Positions 12,311 through 23,945 of a DNA stretch of 64,000 bases are shown in pieces. Numbering within the stretch: the stretch's first letter is position 1; the number at the start of each line of letters is the position of its first letter. Origin of the DNA: Eutypella sp. D-1. Its lineage: Eukaryota; Ascomycota; Sordariomycetes; Xylariales; Diatrypaceae. Made by a program: the position numbers and the translations under genes. Location of the stretch: NCBI GenBank assembly GCA_023313575.1, contig JAJTTP010000034.1, positions 124,001 to 188,000 of the forward strand, read 5' to 3'. The notes under the pieces were generated by a model. The model searched no databases. It saw nothing but the letters and a program-made list of their open reading frames with translations, and was not told where the DNA came from.

Positions 12311-13320
12311 CCGGGCCGCCCCGGAGCAGTCAGTCAGTGTGCCTCGCTCAAAGCAGGTTTTTTGCTAGCTACTACTACTTATTTGGGGAAATCTAGTCCC
12401 GGGAGTAATAAATAAATACACAAAACAAGCGAGGCGTTTGGGAAAAAAGAACTTGTCAATCAAAGTCATGCAATGCTGCTGGTGTGTCGCCAGGTGTGGG
12501 GGCGGGGGCGGGGGGCGGATGTGTACATAGAAGACGGGGCCGGTGCCGGGGTCGGGGCCGGTGCCATCTTAAGGACAAATGCGGTTTTCATGTCTAGACT
12601 CCTCCCGGCAACTCCTCCTACCGTGATGTATGTACGTATTTGCTGATGTGGGCGGATTAACTGTATTCGACTTTTATTTACCATGGTCGCACACCCTCTT
12701 CCTAATATTATGTGCATGGATGGCATGAAGCGATCAGACAGGCCCCCGACCTTGTGGCGCTCTTTTGGCAAGGGGGGGATGGGATTAAACATCCTCCCTC
12801 CCTGCCTACTATTACATCCTTGAAATACCTACTCTACCTACCTATCATACATCCTCAAGATAAAAACACCAGCGCCCCGCCTCTAGTAGACCTAAGTACA
12901 TACATACATAGACAAAGACAGATAGGGACGAGATAATTGGAGCGGGGATGGCACAGCGCAGTTCAGTCAGTCTTCCGATGGAAGATGTTGAAGAGAAATA
13001 TATGTTATGTTAACTCGACTTCCTCTTTTTTAAACCCCACCAAAATAAAAATGATATGGTTTATGCCTGCTAGCTAGAGGGAGTTTATGATTGGGGTTGT
13101 GTGATGTGCCTTTTCATTGCTGGGGTGTTTACTTGACTGGCCTTCGTCTGGATATGAACTACGTAGGCAGGCAGCCGGGGGAGTGAAGGGGATGAGTTAG
13201 TGTATGTGCGCATGTGTATTATGTATGGTATCTCCATACGGGTATATCAAGTTATAGTTATTGCCTATTAAATTTACGCACTTGCTATCACGTCGTGTCG
13301 TGTGTCGGGTATACCAAAAA
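12311..13320. other. 3' flank of SWI1, no gene seen
   Basis: About 1 kb following the SWI1 stop. It has AT-rich 3'-UTR-like sequence (AATAAATAAATAC near 12407) and G-rich and TACC-type simple sequence. No supported ORF or RNA gene. Confidence 0.6.
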
Positions 13321-13387
13321 TTTCCTTTCGTATCGCAATTCTCCTTTCGTATCCGTCGTGAATAAACTGGAATAACCCGGGCGGTAT
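13321..13387 (+). repeat. Left copy of a short direct repeat bracketing the HET/GTPase block
   Basis: Contains TTTCGTATCGCAA, then AATAAACT, then ACCCGGGCGGTAT. The same three blocks in the same order and orientation recur at 21296-21338. This copy has about 22 extra bases between the first two blocks, which look like an internal duplication of CCTTTCGTAT. The origin (degraded transposon end, solo element or target duplication) is unknown. Confidence 0.55.
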
Positions 13388-13719
13388 AGCTATTCCCTCA
13401 GATCCCGAGGTCTTATGTAGGCCTCGATTTTAACGTATAATAGCGGCCGCAGATATGTCTTACGCCCTGATATCAGAGGCGGTATTGGCTGATCTCCCTC
13501 CGCCTTACCCCGCGTGACATGTGGGACTGAGCTGAGTACGGAGTGGAACAGGCCTGACTATTTCAGCGCGCCGTTTAGTCTGAAATTGTTACGATATGTA
13601 TGCATCCCAATACCCGTTCAGTCAGTCTATGGCCAAGCGGTAGGTTAGGCCATCATAGGCCGCTTATAGTTTCCATCTAGAGACATCCCACCATTGCTCC
13701 TTTTACTTGCCCATTCGCG

Positions 13720-15897
13720 ATGCATATGTGGAAGCGCTTTTATACCGCGATAAAAAGAAAAATGGCTGGTGAAGACAAGGCAAAACCCTGGGACCGGTGT
13801 CCATACTGCAAGGAGATATTCGGCCAGGTATACGACAAGCGTATCAAGCTTTCCGACGTCGTGGCATCGAAGTGCGTGCGGTGTTGGGCAGTATGGGAGA
13901 TTCTCTCGCGCGTAACGGACATCGCAAACCCCCCCTCCTCCTGTACGGAACTGGTCGGTAGTATCTGGCACGACAACACGTTGGAAATCGGTATAATTAC
14001 ACCACCAGACGTCAGTTTCGAAACCGCACCGGGGTATAAAATATACATCGTTCCTCCTGGTAGTTGACATCATTGTAATTTTCCCAAAAACTTGCAAGCA
14101 ACTGAAAATCCTTCAGATTCCGCAAAGCATGCTCGCTCAGACCCCAGGCTAGGAATCCCCATTGCCTACACGCCTACGCACGGGAACTATCGCCCGATCG
14201 GGGGGTCCGACGCAGAGCGCATCTCCGTAGCCAAGGACTGGCTGGCCGAGTGCGTGGCTTCGCACGAGACGTGCAATGCAGCAGAGCCAGAGCCACCACA
14301 AGAATACGAATGGCCCAGACGGGTTCTCGATATCTCATGCAGCAACAAACTGATACGATTGGTTAACATTGAATACCCTCCCCCCGGCGCAACATACGTC
14401 GCTCTCAGCTACTGTTGGGGACAGAGAGGCGGCAACCTGTGCACGTATGAAAGCAATTTGCCGCAGCATATGGAGGGCATCCCGTTGGATTCGCTTCCGC
14501 GAACCATACGGGACATCGTTTCGGTCTGCAGGCAGCTCGGACAGCAGTATCTGTGGGTCGATGCCTTATGCATCATCCAGGACAACGCAGCCGATAAGAT
14601 GGCGCAGATCCCGCGGATGGCAGATATATACTCCGGCGCGCTGCTCGTGATCTCTGCCGCAGGCACCGCTGACGTCCTAGACGGGTGTCCACTCGGACCG
14701 CCGGAGCTGCAGCCTGTGCAGCCCAAGGTGTTCGAGCTGGAGTATCCCCGGGAAGCCGCCTCCGAGAAGAAGAAGACAGCCGATAAGGTAACGGTAGTGG
14801 TAGAGCGAATGGAGCACGAGCGCTGCCGACGTCTACCGGGCCACTGGGGGCGCGAGACATTCGACCAGGACAGCGTGGATCTGCTGAACACCATCGAGGA
14901 CCGCGCCTGGACGTTCCAGGAACGGTTCCTGGCCAGGAGAACCCTCTACATCGGCAAAGGCGAGCTATCCTGGGTGTGCGCCAGCGCGGTGCAGTGCGAA
15001 TGTAGAAAGAGCGGCCCAGATGTGAAGACCGAGGACGGCGACCGCGTGTTCACGCACCGATACAGCATCGGGCACGTCTCTATCAATAGGCTGTTTTCCG
15101 ATTCCAACAAGGACATGGACAAGACTTACTCGTATCTGTGGAGCGATATCGTCACGACGTACTCTGCGCGGCTATTAACCCAGTTTACAGACCGCGTCGC
15201 TGCGCTGGAAGGTCTGGCTGTGGCCTTCAGCAGACGCTGGCCTGCCGTGTATGCAGCAAAAGACTATGCCTTTGGGTGCTGGGAACCGTACCTGCGGGAT
15301 CTTCTCGTCTGGCATGCTTCCGGCGAGCCGGTTTCCCAGCACGTGCAGAGAGGCCTCTTCCCATCCTGGGCATGGCCGTCGTGTGGCAGGGCTGTAACGT
15401 TCACGAGCTGGGTGTGGTATGGCGTGGACCCGAAATCGTGGGTTCAAGTACTCCGCCTCGAGCGGGGGCTGCCGGCTGATGGCGTGTTTGGCAGCGGAAG
15501 CGGAACGCTGACAATACGGGCTCCCTTGATCGCCTGCACAGGAGAAGCGGTCGCATTCGACGATGATGGCGGCGCAGAGAATGATGTTGTCTTTACGGCC
15601 GTGGACGCTAAGCTGCGTTTTCTGAGGGGGTCTCCGTCCCTTGATGATCCGAGTCAAGAAGAAGAGCAGTGGAAGACAGTGACGCACATGATTCTGCTCG
15701 CAAGTTACCCGTTCAAACCTCAAGGCTCGTCGCGCCCGCTATCGTTTGCTCTCCTCTGCGTCGCCCCTGTTCCAGGCAGCAGAGACGAGTTTTGCCGCAT
15801 CGGTATGATGACTACTGTGCGACCAAAAAGAACTTTTGAAGCCCGTGAGTTTGAAGAGCTGCTTTCGCCTCATATATCTGATATAAAACTCGTATGA
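13720..15897 (+). CDS. HET-domain (heterokaryon incompatibility) protein
   Basis: Two exons, 13720-14059 and 14117-15897, encode about 706 residues. The 57-nt intron (GTAGTT..CTTCAG) removes an in-frame TGA and keeps frame. A shorter 39-nt intron ending at 14098 also fits frame but is small for a fungus. The N-terminus has two CxxC pairs (CPYC, CVRC) of the kind often seen ahead of HET domains. The HET domain starts near residue 206 with YVALSYCWG and continues through LPRTIRDIV, YLWVDALCIIQD and the MADIYSGA block. The C-terminal ~350 residues include the Trp-rich LFPSWAWPSCG segment common in the family. HET proteins trigger programmed cell death in allorecognition or self/non-self responses. 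The same-strand GTPase gene 1 kb downstream and the flanking repeats suggest an accessory block. The exact start (13720 or 13726) is uncertain. Confidence 0.85.
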
Positions 15898-16858
15898 TGA
15901 TGGTATATAGTTTGTGGCAATGGATCTTGTTTACTCTAGTTTCTCTCTTTTTGCCAGCCCATTTCCTCCCTATGCTACAACAACACTCCTTTAGCCCACC
16001 CTATACGGTGTGTTCGGTGTTGTGACACCCTTAAAGACATGGCAGAATAACTCGTATATAACCCAGATCGAAACTACTAATCCCAGTACTTCAAACGTTT
16101 CCTTGTCTGATTTCTCCGGATATACTTCAGTCGGCGTTATGCCTTCTATGATATCCTTCACACTATTAGGTTCGTGCTGGGCCTAAATGGTTGGCCAGGC
16201 CAAAAATAGCGTAACCGAGCTAGCATTCAATATATGGCCTACGTAGTAAGAAATGACTTCACAAATGTAAGATCTAGCATGATCAAGCCTGGCCCTCCAA
16301 GAGGGCACCCCACTCACTCAAGGGTGTATTACTGAGGGCGGCCTCAAAGTGTGTCACGATCAGTCTATAGCTACGTACCAAAGTCCCGTTACCATGCTAT
16401 CTTGTGGCGGCGTTGTTGTATTCTATCTACAAAGAACCTACACAGGGTCATGTTAGCGCCGTGGAAAACGACCGCACCAATTGATGTTGGAACTTGTATG
16501 CATGTTGGTTGAAATATCAATTCGAGAAGCCTGCTATTGGTCGGTCGCCACGATCCCCTGTATAAAGGAGACAAACCCCTGTGTGGCCTTGGTGATGGCC
16601 ACGACTGCGCCATCTTGAACATTATGCCCTCCCATGACCCAAATTGTTGGAGACGGGGAGGGGGAGGAGGGGGGTTATAATATAATAATCCATTGCACTG
16701 GCCACTCTGATCGTTCTCGTCGTTTCTTTGCATATCCATTCTCACACAATTGTTTTGGAATATATATACAAACCCCATTATTTAGAACTCTTTTCACTTC
16801 GTATCATCTATTTATCATCCAGCTATAAGCTGTTCCTAGAGAGTGAACAACCGATAAT
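15898..16858. other. Spacer between HET and GTPase genes
   Basis: About 960 bases, AT-rich, with no supported ORF. It contains the short motif GCCAAAAATAGC at 16199-16210, which recurs with similar flanks at 51084-51095. A TATA-like ATATATATA lies at about 16760, roughly 100 bases ahead of the proposed GTPase start. Confidence 0.5.
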
Positions 16859-19800
16859 ATGCCAACTAGAGTTAGTAGCTACTAGTTGAGTCCTTATGCG
16901 GATATCTAACGTATATTAGTATTTCTCCTACAACTCCCATGGCACGGACACAGACGAGACGGCTCCTACCAGTAGTGGTTCCAGCAGTGCGGAGTTTACA
17001 CCCGACGATGAGTCCGAATTCCAATATGACGGTTTTGCCGCCAGAACTTCTGCAGATATCGTCATGCCTTCGACTGAGGAGGTCGACCCCCAAGACAGGA
17101 TTGAGCCCCAGGCAAGCACAACAACAGCCCACGCGCCTCGCTTATTAACGACTCCCCTGGTCTTAATGACCACATCCCCCTCCCAGACAAACCCAAGACA
17201 GAGCGATCGGGCCACCGGCTCCAGTTCGGACTCCGCAGGCGGAGTGCAATTGGGTACTGCGGGCAGAAATAGCCGCCTAGCGTCCCCCCAGTCTACGACG
17301 TTCGGGATGTCTGATGTAGTTGCGGCTATACAACGAGTAGTCGTAGGATTAGATGACCAAGGATTCCTTGAGCCGGGGTCAGCGGAACGTGTGACGGCGG
17401 AGAGGGCACACGAATCTCGAAGACGACAGTCGAGCTCGCGCCTCAGTATAGGGCCGCATGAGGTGTGGAACGAGGAGCCCCCACGCGATCCGTTTCACGA
17501 ACCGACCTTCCAACAGGCGTTCCGAGAAGCCAGAGGGTTGGTGGCAGAACTGGTCGAGGTCTTAGGAAGCGGTGCTCTGCACGTAGATCCTGATTCGACG
17601 ATGCGCCGTCTTTATAGGCAGGCGGAGACCCTTGCGAGGTTTCGGTGCTCCTCCACTCGGACGGTCGGCTTTGTTGGCGATTCTGGTGTTGGTCAGTCTC
17701 TCCCCCCTCCCCCCCCCCCGGACCTCTCCCCCTTTTTCGCGCCCCACACCTCCTTTTGCCTGTGCTCTACATATGGCTGATGTTACTAACATGGGTACTA
17801 GGCAAGAGTAGTACTATTAACTCACTTTTGGACACCCGTGGTCTTGCCAGGACTGTAAGTAACTGGTTTGGGCAGTCTGGCAAGAGATTTCTATAATTAC
17901 GTGGTTATATATACCGCCGTTTGACTGACATATTTACCCCCCAGAGCAACAATGGCGCAGCATGTACCTGTGTCGTTACGGAATACCACTACCGCAATGA
18001 GAGCGATTATGCAGTAGAAGTCGAACTCTTCACCATGGATGAGATTTCCGATCAACTGGGCCAGCTTGTCCGCTCTTACCGGCACTTCTATCTGCATGGC
18101 GACGATATTCTCGATGAGGATGATAAGCAGTCGTCGGAAGATCGGGCGAAGGTGGCGCGGGACACTTTTCACGCCATGTTCCGAGGCCGACTGGGCAGCG
18201 AGGAATTTCTCATCAGAGATGCCGAAGCCTCGGTAATACGGACTCTGCAATCGTGGGCGCAGGATGCAGACCTCTCGCACATGAGTGGACGGCAGACGAG
18301 GCCCACATTGGAAGGGTGCTCTGATCTCGTCATGTCTCTGACTTCCGAAACACGCTCTTCTTCTCCTTCAGCTTCAAATCGAACCGTGGATCCAGCTCTC
18401 TGGCCATATATCCGAAAGATCAAGTGAGCGCGCGCGCAACTCCCCAACCCCAGTAAAATTTGCAAGTTTTTGCGGTTTGCTGATCAGAATTAATAGGGTA
18501 TTCCTAAACTCCCATATTCTCAGCAGAGGTCTTATACTCGTGGATCTTCCAGGCAAGTGGGCGGCATGCATTTTTCGTCCTTAAATTTGATTTGGATTTT
18601 ATTTATTTTTTGGTTTTTAACATTAGGGGTATAGGCCTCAGGGATTTGAACACTGCTAGACAAAACATCACAGAACGCTACATCCTCCAGTGTGACGAGA
18701 TATTCGTGCTATCGAACATCGGCAGAGCGACTACCGATGCTGGTGTGCAGGCTGTGTTTGAGCTTGCAAAACAAGCTCAGCTAGCTAATGTCGGTATAAT
18801 CTGCACAAAGTCAGATGTGAGTGAGAGAGAGTAACCTGTCGGATAACCCCCCCCCTTCCCCCGGGCAAAATATCTTATCTACACCAGGCTTACTGAGTTT
18901 AATAATAATTAGGATATACGTGCAGAAGAGGCCAGGAGAGACTGGCAGGGTCGGAATGCGAGGATCATCAGGGATTTCATAGACAATTCCGAACGATACA
19001 AGCGACGCTGCGACACTCTGGAAATGGAGCTAACAGATTTCGATAGCGGTGATCACACTGAAGGCGATGATGCCGAAGAGGAACGAGCACTCAATCGGGA
19101 GTTGAGAAGCACTAGGTAAGTAACATAATAACAGGTAGGTCAGGTCGGCAGGGTGGTTTACAGGATTGCTAATATCTTCCGAACACACTAATTAACAGAA
19201 AGCAATTACGTGAAAATGAATTCCGACTCCAAAAGTTCCTCATCACCACCCGCAACGGAGACATCAAGAGCAGACTGAAGGCGACTTACGGCGCGGCGAT
19301 CGCAGGGAACCGATTGCGAGTCTTCTGCATCAGCAATCCGGTCTACTGGGACAACCGTACGCGTCCGAGGGACGAGGCTCTCCCGTTTCTTCATCTGAGC
19401 GGGATCATGGCGCTTCGTAAGCATTGCATCTCCATCGTGTCGCAGAGCCAGCGTCGCGTCGCCGAACAATACATCGGGGACAGGATTCCGGCTCTGTTGG
19501 GCGACGTCGGTCTCTGGGTACAGCTGGGAGCCGGCAGCGCGGACACGGAGCGCAAACTGCGCATCATCGAAACCGTAGATAGGCTGGATCGACAGCTCGG
19601 TAGAGTAAGGAGCTATCCCTTGTCTCTATCTCTATCTCTATAATATATCTACGATGTATTCATAAACTAACAATGGTTGGTTAGGAAATGGCACGGCAAG
19701 ACTCTCCAATAAATACCATTGCACGGTCAATGAATCGACAGTTTGATGATTTGTTATATGCTAGTACGATGACTCCCGCCGCTCCCCCATGATGTTACGG

Positions 19801-21059
19801 GCTAACTGAAGAAGGGAGGGATATTTCTTCTTGGACTCGGGCAGCCTGTGCTGCCGGTGCCCAATGGTCTGGGGCAAGTACTTCAATTCCGAGACTTTCC
19901 TCTCCTTTTGAGGCGCGGTGTTAACCATGATGGATCATTAAGTGGCCCCATCGTAAGAAATCTGAAAGCCACTGGCATTCAACTTGTAGAGACTTTCCTA
20001 ATACTATATCGTAGCAAGCTACTCAGCCTTCTGCCGGAAGTACGGAGATTATCATACCAAGTGGGCCGGCCGGCATATCTGGAACGAGGAAGCGATGGTA
20101 GGGATGGTTGCGGATTTGACAGGCCAATGGCAACTATTCACGTCAGAGACCGATGAACACTTTGATCATGTTACCCAAGCGATCGAGAATATGATGGACT
20201 GGGCAGTTAAACACCTAGGTAGGTTCGAGATTATTGGCTGGCCCCGTCCTATACATCCACTGGCGGACTGGCCAGCCATCTCCGTATAATCATTCTTGAC
20301 TAATGCCACTACTGAAGAGGGTGAATTAAGCGAGTTGTTCGACTTGCGAGCGTCCCTCTGTCGAGCAGTCAACATCCGCGAGAATTTACTTACGTTAGCC
20401 ATAGAAGACATCTGGCAAAGATTCCAAGACGGTTTATCGTTAGTATCAAATTTTTTTTTTTCTGTATTATGACCGACCGACCTCCTCTTGAATCGCAATC
20501 TGTTGCTTACATGAAACAAACCATTACAGAAAGCTAAGAATCGATGCCTTCTCGCCCATTGGCACGTCGTTGTTTGGAAGGTCTATGAATAGCGCCTACG
20601 TGGCATGTATTCTAGAATATGGTAATATATTCGCACGACGACGCCCCCCCCCCCCCCAGACGATGACCTATCTCCCTTACCTTCTTCTTCTTCCTTCTTC
20701 CTTAATTCAGATTGAGAGAGTCCGTCGCACTAACACCCAGAAATCCTATGTTAGGCGGGGGAAGCGACCAGCGACGAAAGCGCATCATAGGATCCAAACT
20801 GGCCGAACCCGAGCTTTTCGGCAATCTGATGAGGGGGTTTAGAAGACGTTCGCGGGAGTTGACGCAGCAACTGCAGAATGATCTGCAGGAAGCGATGAGA
20901 GAGCATGTGGTGAGCCTGCGCGAGACCCTCGATATGGTTCGGGACGAGAATATCGTCACCGAGAGCGAACAGGACCCTGGTTTTCGACGACGAGTCGAAT
21001 TGGTCATGGATAGATCGATGTCGGAGATACGAAGGATCCAGGAGATGATATCGAGCTAG
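16859..21059 (+). CDS. Large dynamin-like GTPase, SLIP-GC type
   Basis: Multi-exon gene, modelled as about 14 exons and 1021 residues. Firm introns: 17692-17801, 17855-17944, 18553-18634, 18817-18912, 19116-19198, 19605-19684, 20219-20317, 20439-20529. Less certain: a 12-nt first exon at 16859 (MPTR) with intron 16871-16919; 3' end of the intron at 18424 (18487 or 18496); a 48-nt intron 19764-19811 that removes a TGA; intron 19878-20014; intron 20622-20718. GTPase motifs are G1 GDSGVGKSS (about residues 257-265), G3 DLPG (about 455-458) and G4 TKSD (about 515-518). An insert of ~190 residues between G1 and G3 and the C-terminal YSAFCRKYGD..WNEEA block fit fungal homologues of the nuclear GTPase SLIP-GC. 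The N-terminal ~250 residues are acidic and probably disordered; the C-terminus is helical. The role in fungi is unknown; membrane or stress/immune functions are known for the wider dynamin superfamily. Confidence 0.75.
18553..18634 (+). other. GC-AG intron splitting the G3 motif of the GTPase
   Basis: The exon ends CTTCCAG and the intron starts GCAAGT, a GC donor with otherwise consensus context. It has a TTTTTAAC branch site and ends ATAG before GCCTCAGGG. Only this choice gives DLPGLRD, the expected G3 box. The nearer ATTAG at 18625 would leave the frame closed. The intron is 82 nt. Confidence 0.7.
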
Positions 21060-21295
21060 GCTGGTAGAGGCATCATCGACCTCTCTAGGTACTAGGTATA
21101 AGCGAGACACGGGAATATGTATAAGATGCGGACATAATCATGCTTTTTTATGGATATAAAGCTGGATTATAAAAAGAGATTTTCTTTTTTCTTTTTTATA
21201 TTAAATAATCATAAATGCGTAAATGATTATTATTAAATATATTATACTTATAATCCATATTTAAACGCCTTTTTTCTTTTTTTAACGTGGTAGAA

Positions 21296-21338
21296 TTCCC
21301 TTTCCGTATCGCAAATAAACTAAGTACCCGGGCGGTAT
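21296..21338 (+). repeat. Right copy of the short direct repeat bracketing the HET/GTPase block
   Basis: TTCCGTATCGCAAATAAACT followed by ACCCGGGCGGTAT, matching the left copy at 13321-13387 in the same orientation. It starts 237 bases after the GTPase stop codon and directly after an AT-rich tract. Confidence 0.55.
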
Positions 21339-21639
21339 GCGTATATGTAACCCGTAGTACGATAACGGGTCGGTTTGAAAGGGGTGGGGACCTCGGGCTG
21401 AAACTGGTGCGTATTTACCAGTCTATAAGTACGTATATGTACACATATACAGATAGGCATGGAGCGAAGCAGGGGTTACGCAGAAGGTAAATTTGCAGGT
21501 TACATCCAATGTAAATGCCCCTAATGCCGTACTCGAACTACACCTGCATATAGGTTGTCACTTATACATAAGCCTTCAACGGCACCGATCGAAAAAAAGA
21601 CGCCACCAGATTTGACGTGACATGGCACGACAGCTTATA

Positions 21640-21643
<4 letters not shown>

Positions 21644-21670
<27 letters not shown>
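21644..21670. repeat. (GT)13 microsatellite
   Basis: Uninterrupted GT run in intergenic DNA downstream of the GTPase gene. Confidence 0.85.
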
Positions 21671-22962
21671 CATCCAGGCCCAGGTAGTTATTCGGCCACC
21701 CATGATCCAGGGAGGGTAACTTCGAGATATTTATACTTTAAACGTGTCCAGGTACAATACAGAGAGATAGAAGCCCGGGCGTGATGAACGGGGTCTTAAG
21801 GGCTTGTTTCAGGGTTCTCCAAAAGCCGCCCGGGGCCATTCTAAAAAAGAAGCGCCGACCGGGCGCCCCTCCCGCCGAAACCAGTGAACTGAACTGATTA
21901 CAGTACGCAGCTGCCCAAACAAGCCAAAACGCCAAAACGGACCTACGCCAGGATAGGGCGATGCGATTGCGTAGCCGCGAGCTAGAGCTCTAAGCCGTGG
22001 GGAGGGACCCCCAATCGGTACCTGCCGTACCCATCGCGGTAGTCCTGATCGGGGCTAGTGGGGTTTAGAGTTAAAAGCTTGGATGGGCTTGTCAGGGGTT
22101 TATTACTCTAAGTAGAAAGGGCACAGCAGCAGGAGCAGGGCAGGGGCTGAGAGAGACCTGCCCAAGGCTCTTCTAGGTAGGAGGGAGGGCGGCCATTTTA
22201 CTCGCGGACTTAGAGCGTATCGACTAGATAGCCCTGGGTGATAGAAGGGGGGGGGGGAGAATGCAACGATGTATTTCGCTCACCTCATAGGTCAATTGGT
22301 TGTTGTAAATTACCCTCTCGTGTTCAGAGATAATGACATTGGAACTCTTTAGTTTATCCGCTAACTCCGCCAGCTAATGCAGGTGAAATAGGTATTTCAG
22401 TTGTTAGGTAGAATATTCAGTGTGTAAGTTGCGGTATATTGCCGTACATGCATATCTCTCTTCCTTAGGTTGCAGGTGCCATCTGATAGTTATCCTCTTT
22501 CCAGGTTGTGCTTTCCTACCAAATGCCAACCAAGTAGGGGATTGTATCATATATACATATCATACATACATACATACCCCAAGTACCTACTAGACCTACA
22601 TAGTAGTGACGTCTACCTACCTCCTTAGGTAGTATCATACTTCGCCCACCACTATAGCAGCTTTAGAACTAAAGAAAGCGGCAAGCAAAACCTTGTTTCG
22701 TATACATTTTGGGTATACGTTTCTCCCTTCTCTTCTGATCTCCTCTCCTCCCTCCCATCCACTCTACACACACACTTCTACACACACACTTCTACACACT
22801 CTCTTTTTCTTCACCACCACATCACATCACAACTCATCACGTCTCGTCTCGTCTCGTCAGGTCTCGTCCCTCGCTCGTTACAGGTTTTTGCTTGTCATCA
22901 TCACACAGGACAATATCTGTTCTGTGCTTTTTTTTGCACTACCAATTTACCATCTGTGTGGC

Positions 22963-22994
22963 ATTCCAATTCCAATTCCAATTCCAACCCCAAT

Positions 22995-23030
<36 letters not shown>

Positions 23031-23036
23031 CCCAAT
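22963..23036 (+). repeat. Nested pyrimidine-rich tandem repeats in a 5' leader
   Basis: About four ATTCCA units (22963-22986) pass into about five TTTTCCA units (22994-23030). They sit about 300 bases upstream of the ATG of the small membrane protein gene, in a C/T-rich leader. Confidence 0.75.
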
Positions 23037-23350
23037 TTCCATTTCCAAATCCAAATCAAATCCATCTCCAATTCTCTCCGCCTGTTTGGGAATTCTTCTT
23101 TTTTTCGTGCCCCGCCGACGCCGCTATCTCCACCACTGAGGCGCGCTTTCGTCTTCGACCAGATCAATCTTTTTGCCAGATTTGGCAACTTCAACAACTT
23201 CACAGTGCATCAACGCATCTCTATGCACCAGACACGGGCGCGAAGACGAACGAGATCACCTCCCTGATTATATCATCAACGCGACTTGACAGCCAATCAA
23301 CATAACCAACACGAGACCCTTTCCATTACCCAAACCCCAAACGAGACGTG

Positions 23351-23945
23351 ATGGGTGTGATTGCCCATCTAGACGAGCGCTCTGGCTCCCCCGCCTCTGC
23401 TACAACTTCATCTGCCGTATCCGGAATCCTGTCGCGAGCCGTTGACGGGCTCTCCGCCGCCGCAAACTCGGCCCTCACCCCCAGCCGTCGTTCCGGTCTC
23501 GGCTCCGGTCCCGATCCCAGCTCGGGTGGTTCCGGCTCCAGCATTCTAGCCCGATATGTCCAACTCATATCACGCGCCGATGACGAGAGGACCGAAGAAG
23601 AATGCCACCCCCAGCCGAATATAAACCTCTGCGAGAAGCCTGCCGCCGCCTCCCGTATCGACATCATTGTCCCGGTCGTCATCGCGTAAGTCCTTTACCT
23701 CATCATCCCCTACCCCTCTGTCTCATGGATTTCTATGGGTGACTAACTTGTTCGCATACTCCTGCCTCAAATCTGGCAGTGCCCTCATCCTCCTCGGTCT
23801 CTTCATCACCCTCTTCTACTTCCACATGCGCCGCAAGCGACGTGACGAGGAAGAGTGGGGTAAGAACAACCACCACGAAATGGAAGACTACGGCATTGAG
23901 GTGCCCGAGAGGCCCGGAAACGCCTACAAGCCGTCGACTCGGTGA
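23351..23945 (+). CDS. Small single-pass membrane protein, function unknown
   Basis: Two exons, 23351-23685 and 23780-23945, encode 166 residues. The 94-nt intron has a GTAAGT donor and ends TGGCAG. The N-terminal ~105 residues are Ser/Ala/Gly-rich with a short acidic, Cys-containing part (EEECHPQ..NLCEK). One transmembrane helix follows (IDIIVPVVIAALILLGLFI), directly followed by a basic stop-transfer cluster (RRKRRDEEE) and a polar tail with EMEDYGIEVPE. By the positive-inside rule the C-terminus is cytosolic. The Ser-rich outside, single helix and charged tail recall cell-surface sensor-like proteins, but I recognise no named family. Complete, with no sign of decay. Confidence 0.72.

Larger units (their letters stand above)
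21060..23350. other. Intergenic region with AT-rich stretch and leader of the next gene
   Basis: 21.15-21.29 kb is very AT-rich. The right copy of the direct repeat, a (GT)13 run at 21644-21670 and a G run near 22250 follow. 22.69-23.35 kb is a C/T-rich leader with nested short repeats, leading to the ATG at 23351. No ORF in it has coding character. Confidence 0.55.
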
